DNA of 37,335 nucleotides from Vulcanimicrobiota bacterium (lineage in GTDB: Bacteria; Vulcanimicrobiota; Vulcanimicrobiia; Vulcanimicrobiales; Vulcanimicrobiaceae), in contig JASHOG010000096.1 in assembly GCA_030041225.1 (NCBI GenBank), forward strand, positions 1 through 37,335, given 5' to 3'. Position numbers and translations under genes: made by a program. Every line of letters begins with the position of its first letter. Position 1 is the stretch's first letter. Below, piece after piece: positions 32,700 to 37,335 of this stretch. The notes below the pieces were generated by a model that worked only from the letters and a program-made list of their open reading frames with translations, did no database searches and was not told where the DNA came from.

Positions 32700-34034
32700 T
32701 CACTTTCCGATGCAGAAGCGGGCGAAGATGCCGTCGATGATCTCTTCGGCGACCTGCTCGCCGCTGACGCGCCCGAGTGCGGCGATCGCCCTCTGAAGCT
32801 CGCCGGCGCAGAGATCGACCGGATCGCCCGCGGCGAGCGTCGCACGCGCCAGCCCCAACGCTTCGAGCGCCGCTTCTACGGCGGCGATCTCCGCAGCGGT
32901 CGCCAAGTGCGGACGGGAGAGATCGATGCTCTCGCCGTGCCAGCCGGCATCGGCGATCGCAGTGCGAATGGCGGCGAGTGTCTCGTGCGCGAAGACACTT
33001 CCGACCACCGGCGCGTAGGCGGCCAGCTCGCGCGCTCCGGTATCGCCGAGATCGGCTTTGTTGCAGAAGAGAACGCGCTCGCGTTCCGAGGTCTGCGCTA
33101 AGACCTCGCGCTCGGGTTCGTCCAGCGCGAGCGAGCCGTCGAGCACGACGAGCGCAATATGTGCTTCGTCCAGCGCGCGCAACGTTCGAGCGATGCCGGC
33201 CGCTTCCAGGCGGTCGGCGTGCATACGAATACCGGCGGTATCGATCAACCGCACGATGACACCGTCGATCGCAATCGACTCCTCAATCGTATCACGCGTC
33301 GTTCCCGCCACCTCCGAGACGAGCGCGCGCTCCTCGCCGAGCAACGCGTTCAGGAGCGAGGATTTCCCAGCATTCGGCGGCCCGACGATCGCGACGGATA
33401 CGCCCTCGCGCATCACGCGACCGAGCTCGCCGGTTGCACGCAGACGCCCGAGCTGCGCTTCGATTTGCGCGAGCGCAGCATCGAAACGCTGCGGATCGAC
33501 ATCCGGCACCTCGTCGGGAAAGTCGATTGCTCCCGCGAGCTCTTCCAGCAGCCCGCGCAATGCAGCGCGCAGGCGCTGAACTTCGCGTGCGAGCGCGCCA
33601 CCGAGGTTGGCGAGCGCAGCCCGAGCCGAGGCACGGCTCTCCGCGGCGATAAGGTCGCCGACGGCTTGCGCCGCTGAGAGCTCGATCTTACCGTTGAGGA
33701 ACGCGCGGTGCGTGAACTCGCCCGGCTTCGCGGGGCGCGCTCCCGCCGCAAACGATGCCTCGAGTACTTCGCGCACGATCACAGGTGATCCGTGGACCTG
33801 CAGCTCGAGCACGTCTTCTCCCGTGTAGCTGTGCGGCGCACACCATAGGATCGCGATGGCACGATCGATCGCCGCTCCCTTCCGATCGGCGATCGAAACG
33901 AGGCGCGCCCGTCCGGGACGCAGCGAACGAGAGGGTTGCACGAGACGCTCGGCGATTGCGAGCACGCCCGGCCCGCTGAGACGCACGACCGCGATTGCGC
34001 CACGCCCCGCGGGCGTCGCGAGCGCGGCGATCGT
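32700..34034 (-). CDS. mnmE: tRNA modification GTPase MnmE (TrmE), start codon uncertain
   Basis: MnmE is the GTPase partner of MnmG. Seen are the N-terminal folate-binding part (PHSYTGEDVLELQVHGSP, KPGEFTHRAFLNGKIELSAAQAVGDLI), the inserted G domain (VAIVGPPNAGKSSLLNALL, EVAGTTRDTIEE, DTAG, NKAD) and the C-terminal CIGK. The conserved N-terminus TIAALATPAGRGAIAVVRLSGP is readable from about 34034, but no ATG, GTG or TTG lies in that frame between the upstream stop at 34128 and a GTG at 33986. That GTG would remove the first 16 or so conserved residues. Translation must begin at a rare codon (ACG 34034, ATC 34031 or CTG 34064), or the sequence has an error. I give 34034 as the left-most conserved codon, not as a proven start. 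Confidence 0.9.
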   Translation of the reverse strand, partial: TIAALATPAGRGAIAVVRLSGPGVLAIAERLVQPSRSLRPGRARLVSIADRKGAAIDRAIAILWCAPHSYTGEDVLELQVHGSPVIVREVLEASFAAGARPAKPGEFTHRAFLNGKIELSAAQAVGDLIAAESRASARAALANLGGALAREVQRLRAALRGLLEELAGAIDFPDEVPDVDPQRFDAALAQIEAQLGRLRATGELGRVMREGVSVAIVGPPNAGKSSLLNALLGEERALVSEVAGTTRDTIEESIAIDGVIVRLIDTAGIRMHADRLEAAGIARTLRALDEAHIALVVLDGSLALDEPEREVLAQTSERERVLFCNKADLGDTGARELAAYAPVVGSVFAHETLAAIRTAIADAGWHGESIDLSRPHLATAAEIAAVEAALEALGLARATLAAGDPVDLCAGELQRAIAALGRVSGEQVAEEIIDGIFARFCIGK

Positions 34035-34045
34035 CTCGCCGCTCG

Positions 34046-34510
34046 TTAGGCCGCTCCGGCCCAGCGAGCGCGAGCTATTGCGTCGAGGAGCTCCTGCGGG
34101 TGATCCGTCCCGAGGAGAACCGTGCGCTTACGTGCGTTGCGCAGGCGCACCGCGTTCAATCCCGAGAGATTCCAGAGCCATCCGCTCGCCGTCAAGTGGA
34201 CGCCCCAGCCTTGGAGTAGCGTCGTGCGTGTCGCCGATGCATCGAGCACGTCCGCGAGACACATGTGGCCCCGTGGCCACCCGAGACCGAACCACCATGC
34301 GATCTGGTCTTCATGCACGGCAACCGTCAGCGACGAAAACGTCAGTCCAAGCAACAGCACGACGCTCACGCCGCCTGCGATGCGAAGGCTCAACGGTGCC
34401 GTCGACGCGCCGGAGAGCGCACCCCAAAGTGTCGCAGCCCAGAGCACGCAGATCGCAAGCAGCGTTACGGCGACGTACCATGCCGATCGCTGCGTGTGCC
34501 GGTAGATCAC
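34046..34510 (-). CDS. small membrane protein with bacterial PH-like domain
   Basis: The likely product is about 154 aa with two membrane segments (WYVAVTLLAICVLWAATLWGAL and LRIAGGVSVVLLLGLTFSSL). A soluble part follows that resembles bacterial PH-like domains: VHEDQIAWWFGLGWPRGHMCLADVLDASA, then GWGVHLTASGWLWNLSGLNAVRLR and GTDHPQELLDAIA. Related proteins are hypothetical, and no function is assigned. The GTG at 34510 is seven bases behind the jag stop; the upstream open frame to 34579 would overlap jag and add no conserved part. It ends just before the start of mnmE. Confidence 0.7.
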   Translation of the reverse strand: MIYRHTQRSAWYVAVTLLAICVLWAATLWGALSGASTAPLSLRIAGGVSVVLLLGLTFSSLTVAVHEDQIAWWFGLGWPRGHMCLADVLDASATRTTLLQGWGVHLTASGWLWNLSGLNAVRLRNARKRTVLLGTDHPQELLDAIARARWAGAA

Positions 34511-34517
34511 ACGAAAC

Positions 34518-35111
34518 TCACGTTGGGTGGACGACGACCCGCCGTTCGGGTTCTTCCCCTTCAGACTCAGTGCGCACAACGTCGCTGGCGGCGAGAGCGA
34601 GATGGACGATCTTGCGCTCGGAGGGCAGCATGGGCTCGAGGTATTGCGGTTTCTTCTCGCGCACGCAGCGCTCGAGCGTCGCGAGCGCGAGATTCTTCAA
34701 CTGATCGGCGCGACGCGCGCGATAGCCCTCGGCATCGATCGTAAAGTAGTGGCGGTTCTCCTTGAGGCCCGCGTTCATGATGTTGTTGAAGAGGTGGTTG
34801 AGCGCCTCGAGCGTGTTGCCGCCGCGGCCGATCAGCGCGCCGAGCTCGCGACCGCTGATCTCTAAATATTCGCCTTCTTCGCGCGCGATGTACGAGATCT
34901 CGACGTGCGTCATGCCCATGTGCTCGAGAATCTCGAGCAGGAGGTCGCGCGCGCCGTGCGCCTCTTTGGGAACCTCGCGCCCGTGCGCGGGGCGCCGCGA
35001 GCGCTGCTCGCTCCGCGGCCCGCGCCGCCGCCCGCCGGCGCGCCCAGGGATCTCCCGGTCGCGAATCGACGCCGGTTGTTCTTCGAACTCGTAGTCGTCT
35101 TCGTAGATCAT
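34518..35111 (-). CDS. jag: Jag/KhpB (SpoIIIJ-associated) KH-R3H RNA-binding protein
   Basis: The 197-aa protein has a KH domain with the GxxG loop (LGALIGRGGNTLEALNHL) and an R3H-type domain (YFTIDAEGYRARRADQLKNLALATLERC). The conserved LEPMLPSERKIVHLALA segment comes before the end. The N-terminal part is a charged, Arg-rich stretch (about 15-50) rather than a Jag_N domain. In other bacteria the protein binds many RNAs and influences cell elongation. The start overlaps yidC by 4 bp. Confidence 0.93.
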   Translation of the reverse strand: MIYEDDYEFEEQPASIRDREIPGRAGGRRRGPRSEQRSRRPAHGREVPKEAHGARDLLLEILEHMGMTHVEISYIAREEGEYLEISGRELGALIGRGGNTLEALNHLFNNIMNAGLKENRHYFTIDAEGYRARRADQLKNLALATLERCVREKKPQYLEPMLPSERKIVHLALAASDVVRTESEGEEPERRVVVHPT

Positions 35112-36064
35112 CGCTTTCTCTTCTTCTTATTTCGCCGTCGCCGTCGCGCGCCGGCCGGCGCAGCGCCGCTTCCGTTGCCCGCCGCGCTTTCCTGCGAATC
35201 TGCTGCAGGTTTGGCGGCCTTGCCGTCGGTCGCCGGAAGCGCCTTCTTGCCGACGTCTTCCGTCACGACGTGTTCCGAGTCGAGCACCGAGAGCGGCTGA
35301 TGGTAACGGCGCAGCATGTACATTTGCTGCCCCATCGTCAGAGCGTTGTACGAGAACCAATAGAGGATCATTGCCGAGGGCCACTGCGCGCGCCAGCCCA
35401 TGTAGCCGATCATGAGCGGCAGGAAGATCGCCATCATCTTCTGCACTTGCGCCTGCTGCTCGTCGGTCGACGGTGCGCTTCCGTAGCGCATGCTGAAGTA
35501 CATCGAGACCGCGTAGAGCGCAAGTAGCACGACGTCCGGCTTGGCCAGGCTCGTCGCAAGGATCGCGTGGTACTGCGTCGAGAGCCCGCTCCCGATCCAG
35601 AGGAACGGCGCGTTGAAGCACAGCGCGTGCAGCTGATCGTGCAACGGAAACGACGCGAACCACGTCGGCGGCGCTCCGCCGTTGCACATCTTCGTCTTGA
35701 TCGTGTCGTTCAGCGCGATCACCCAGTAGACGCTGTAGAGAATCGGCAGCTGCACGACCATCGGAAGGCAACCGGCGAGCGGGTTCACGCCCGCCTCGCG
35801 ATAGAGCGCCATCGTCTCCTGTTGCAGGCGCTGCTGGTCGTCTTTGTAACGTGCCTGCAACTGTTTCAGACGCGGCGCGATACGCTGCATCGCAAGCATC
35901 GCCTTGAACTGCTTGACGTTGAGGCCCCAGAAGGCGAGCCTAATGAGCAGTGCCAGCAGTATCAGGCTGATGCCGAGGTTGCGAACGACGAGGGTCAGCT
36001 CCTGAACGACCCACCACGTGAGTGCGACGAACGGATCGAGCCACGACGCGAGCAGGACGTGCAA
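35108..36064 (-). CDS. yidC: YidC/Oxa1 membrane protein insertase
   Basis: YidC inserts and folds inner-membrane proteins. The 318-aa protein has several membrane segments (LGISLILLALLIRLAF, GCLPMVVQLPILYSVYWVI, VVLLALYAVSMYF, MMAIFLPLMIGYMG, PSAMILYWFSYNALTM). The conserved Arg in LIRLAFWGL marks the hydrophilic groove. The short N-terminus without a large periplasmic domain is of the Gram-positive/mitochondrial type. The C-terminal tail is Lys/Arg rich (ARRRRRNKKKRKR), as used for ribosome binding. The start is a TTG one base after the yidD stop; family length supports it. Confidence 0.95.
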   Translation of the reverse strand: MHVLLASWLDPFVALTWWVVQELTLVVRNLGISLILLALLIRLAFWGLNVKQFKAMLAMQRIAPRLKQLQARYKDDQQRLQQETMALYREAGVNPLAGCLPMVVQLPILYSVYWVIALNDTIKTKMCNGGAPPTWFASFPLHDQLHALCFNAPFLWIGSGLSTQYHAILATSLAKPDVVLLALYAVSMYFSMRYGSAPSTDEQQAQVQKMMAIFLPLMIGYMGWRAQWPSAMILYWFSYNALTMGQQMYMLRRYHQPLSVLDSEHVVTEDVGKKALPATDGKAAKPAADSQESAAGNGSGAAPAGARRRRRNKKKRKR

Positions 36065-36065
36065 C

Positions 36066-36299
36066 TTATTGCTCGCTCAGGCGGTCCGGCACGAGATCGA
36101 CGCCGCCCGGATGCCATGGATGGCAGCGCCCGAGCCGCCCTAGCGCGAGCAGCGCACCAGGAATCAGTCCGTGGCGCTCGATCGCGAGCTTCGCGTACTG
36201 CGAGCAGCTCGGATAGAAGCGACACGCGGCGGGTAAGACCGGCGAGATAAAGCGCCGGTAGAGCCCGATAACGGCGACGGCGATGCGCTGCACGCTCAC
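36066..36299 (-). CDS. yidD: membrane protein insertion efficiency factor YidD
   Basis: This 77-aa protein has the family core LYRRFISPVLPAACRFYPSCSQYAKLAIERHG and GRLGRCHPWHPGGVDLVP. Three conserved Cys residues are visible (CRFYPSCS and RCHPWHPGG). An amphipathic N-terminal helix contacts the membrane. It overlaps the rnpA stop by 4 bp with a GTG start and is followed by yidC, the usual order. Confidence 0.95.
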   Translation of the reverse strand: MSVQRIAVAVIGLYRRFISPVLPAACRFYPSCSQYAKLAIERHGLIPGALLALGRLGRCHPWHPGGVDLVPDRLSEQ

Positions 36300-36622
36300 G
36301 CTGCTTCGAGCGCCGAGCGTAGATCGCTGCGGATTCGTTGAAAATTCGCGCTTGCGGCGGCCGGGCGAGCTACAATGAGCAACCGCTCCCCGGGATGTGC
36401 CGGCAACAACTCTTGAAGCGCCGCTGCGATGCGGCGACGCACCGTGTTCCGCACGACGGCCCTCCCGACGCGCGTATCCACCGTGATCCCGGCACGCGCA
36501 AGGCGCTCTCCCGGAGCCTGCAAACGGTACAGAAGGAGCGTCGGCCGCGCTTTGACGCTTCCGCGCCGACGCACGGCGGTGAACTCCGCCCGGCGCTTCA
36601 GCGCAGCATAGCTACGCGCCAC
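36296..36622 (-). CDS. rnpA: ribonuclease P protein component
   Basis: RnpA helps the RNase P RNA bind precursor tRNA 5' leaders. The 108-aa product has LKRRAEFTAVRRRGSVKARPTLLLYR, GITVDTRVGRAVVRNTVRRRIAAAL (the RNR-type signature) and LLIVARPAA. The GTG at 36622 shares a base with the rpmH stop (TAGTG), so the pair is coupled. The longer open frame to 36823 runs through rpmH and is not real coding. Confidence 0.93.
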   Translation of the reverse strand: MARSYAALKRRAEFTAVRRRGSVKARPTLLLYRLQAPGERLARAGITVDTRVGRAVVRNTVRRRIAAALQELLPAHPGERLLIVARPAAASANFQRIRSDLRSALEAA

Positions 36623-36756
36623 TAGACGGTAAGGCGGTGGCGACCCTTCCTCCGCCGGCGGGCGAGGACGCGGCGGCCGTTCTTGCTCCGCATCCGCTCG
36701 AGGAACCCGTGAACGCGCTTGCGACGGCGGTTGTGCGGCTGATACGTCCGCTTCAT
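36622..36756 (-). CDS. rpmH: 50S ribosomal protein L34
   Basis: The 44-aa basic peptide starts [18 protein letters not shown], then [26 protein letters not shown], a full L34. AGGAG lies about 12 bases before the ATG, and a near-consensus promoter is 35 bases upstream. It begins the long leftward array. L34 is usually next to dnaA; here the neighbour on the other side is not dnaA. Confidence 0.97.
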   Translation of the reverse strand: MKRTYQPHNRRRKRVHGFLERMRSKNGRRVLARRRRKGRHRLTV

Positions 36757-36790
36757 CTCTCAATCGAACTCCTGGCTGGTGACTCGCGCA

Positions 36791-36819
36791 AGTATACGGG
36801 CGGGGGCCCCGGGCGTCAA
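36791..36819 (-). promoter_or_regulatory. strong sigma70 promoter for rpmH operon
   Basis: On the minus strand TTGACG (36814-36819), a 17-bp GC-rich spacer and TATACT (36791-36796) closely match the consensus (5/6 each). Transcription should start near 36784, leaving a leader of about 28 bases before the rpmH ATG. Confidence 0.8.
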
Positions 36820-36877
36820 GCATTTGGTACTGTCCTAGTTTGATTCAAAATGGGGCTAGACGCCCGATAAAACCGCG

Positions 36878-36886
36878 TGTTACGTT
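36878..36886 (+). promoter_or_regulatory. possible extended -10 promoter for the KGG-protein gene
   Basis: TGTTACGTT reads as an extended -10 (TG-N-TACGTT) on the plus strand. Its last base is 8 bases before the ATG at 36895, which again predicts a leaderless or nearly leaderless transcript. No -35 box is convincing. Confidence 0.35.
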
Positions 36887-36894
36887 ACGGGGGT

Positions 36895-37131
36895 ATGCCA
36901 AAACGCTCAAGCAAGCCTAGAGCCCTCGACGTGAACCAGCTTGCGGCCCGGATCGTGGCCGCCTCGACGGACGATGACGAGCCTCCGAAGCGCAAGAAGA
37001 ACCCGCATGCCGTCGCGCTAGGGCGTAAGGGCGGTAAGGTTGGGGGTAAGGCGCGGGCTAAGGCTTTGACTGCGGAGGAGCGGACGGAGATCGCTCGGGC
37101 TGCGGCAGAGGCCCGCTGGCGGAAACATTAG
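36895..37131 (+). CDS. KGG-motif basic small protein
   Basis: The 78-aa protein is Lys/Arg/Ala-rich. After an N-terminal MPKRSSKPRALDVNQLAARIV it has KKNPHAVALGRKGGKVGGKARAKALTAEE and ends IARAAAEARWRKH. This RxGGKxGGxARAxxL pattern occurs in many short bacterial proteins that are annotated as hypothetical, sometimes as histone-like. A nucleic-acid binding role is plausible from charge only. The ATG at 36895 is preferred; a GTG at 36877 would add six residues. It converges with the partial NYN gene: their 3' ends overlap by 74 bp. Confidence 0.75.
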   Translation: MPKRSSKPRALDVNQLAARIVAASTDDDEPPKRKKNPHAVALGRKGGKVGGKARAKALTAEERTEIARAAAEARWRKH

Positions 37132-37335
37132 CAGTGGGGACAGCGGCGCGGGCCGCATCATGCCGGGTTAATTGCGGAATCAGGGCGTCCATAAAAAACG
37201 AGGCCCAACAAGCCTGCGCAAGATGATTCCCATAACCTGTCCAGGTTGCATTAACAACCTTCAGCCCTCGGTCCTGAATTTTCTCGACCGCAGGAACCAA
37301 ATCAGCGTCCCCGCTTACGAGGATAGCAACGTCGT
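37058..37335 (-). CDS. NYN-domain (LabA/DUF88-like) protein, 5' end cut by window
   Basis: The visible C-terminal part begins DVAILVSGDADLVPAVEKI at the right edge, a hallmark of NYN/PIN-like nucleases with the SGDxDL acidic site. It goes on GLKVVNATWTGYGNHLAQACWASFFMDALIPQ. A proline/serine-rich tail of about 35 residues follows. The gene continues outside the window. Its DNA is visibly less GC-rich (near half) than the housekeeping genes, which may mean a different origin. The tail overlaps the KGG gene by 74 bp in antisense. Confidence 0.75.
   Translation of the reverse strand, partial: DVAILVSGDADLVPAVEKIQDRGLKVVNATWTGYGNHLAQACWASFFMDALIPQLTRHDAARAAVPTANVSASGPLPQPERSPSAPPQSKP

Noticed and set aside
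36757-36894. Possible oriC beside rpmH
   Set aside because: No TTATCCACA-type DnaA boxes or AT-rich unwinding element; the spacer is fully used by the two opposing promoters.
1-37335. tRNA, rRNA, CRISPR arrays, insertion sequences
   Set aside because: Reading through both strands I saw no cloverleaf-like tRNA, no regularly spaced repeats and no transposase motifs.

Overview
The window is origin-proximal housekeeping DNA from a high-GC bacterium. The parABS locus, the rpmH-rnpA-yidD-yidC-jag string, mnmE/mnmG/rsmG, mreCD-PBP2 and rnc-smc are all present. GTG and TTG starts are frequent, stop/start overlaps of 4 bp are common, and gene order is close to but not the same as the classical one. 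This suits a deep-branching, poorly cultured lineage. My best guess is Eremiobacterota (WPS-2) or a related Terrabacteria group, but the sequence alone does not prove it. I see no insertion sequence, CRISPR array, tRNA or rRNA.

Left part (1-11.8 kb). A cut-off DUF1980/YcgQ-like membrane protein is followed by a glyoxalase I and an NADP-binding oxidoreductase. A leftward operon fabF-rnc-smc-purH comes next. Reading right are an LD-carboxypeptidase, ribosomal protein L27 behind a near-consensus promoter that seems to give a leaderless mRNA, a possibly structured spacer, obgE, nadD and a DUF3465 lipoprotein.

Middle (11.8-21.5 kb). Maf, mreC, mreD and PBP2 run right. Against them runs a four-gene operon that I cannot assign to any known system (15588-20208, minus strand). 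A 1064-aa protein has about six DUF11-like beta repeats plus a C-terminal helical domain. A small membrane-anchored HEAT-like protein follows it. Then come a free-standing copy of that C-terminal domain and a second small membrane-anchored HEAT-like protein. The order A-B-A'-B' looks like a duplicated two-gene module and is the best candidate for an undescribed system here. A PLP aminotransferase is divergent from it.

Right part (21.6-36.8 kb). This is a continuous leftward array: rpmH, rnpA, yidD, yidC, jag, a PH-like membrane protein, mnmE, an orphan family-5 solute-binding lipoprotein, mnmG, rsmG (with a parS-like site in its 3' end), two tiny leader ORFs, a DHA2 drug exporter, cca, parA, parB, thiE, thiD and trpS. 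Many junctions are 4-bp overlaps, so translational coupling is likely. At the far right, instead of dnaA, there is a KGG-motif basic protein and the end of a NYN-domain (LabA-like) nuclease gene in less GC-rich DNA.

The genes cover membrane protein insertion, tRNA maturation and modification, chromosome segregation, cell elongation and ribosome assembly. The unusual points are the A-B-A'-B' operon, the leader peptides before the exporter, the short SMC, the L27 with an N-terminal processing motif, and mnmE without a usable ATG/GTG/TTG at its expected start.
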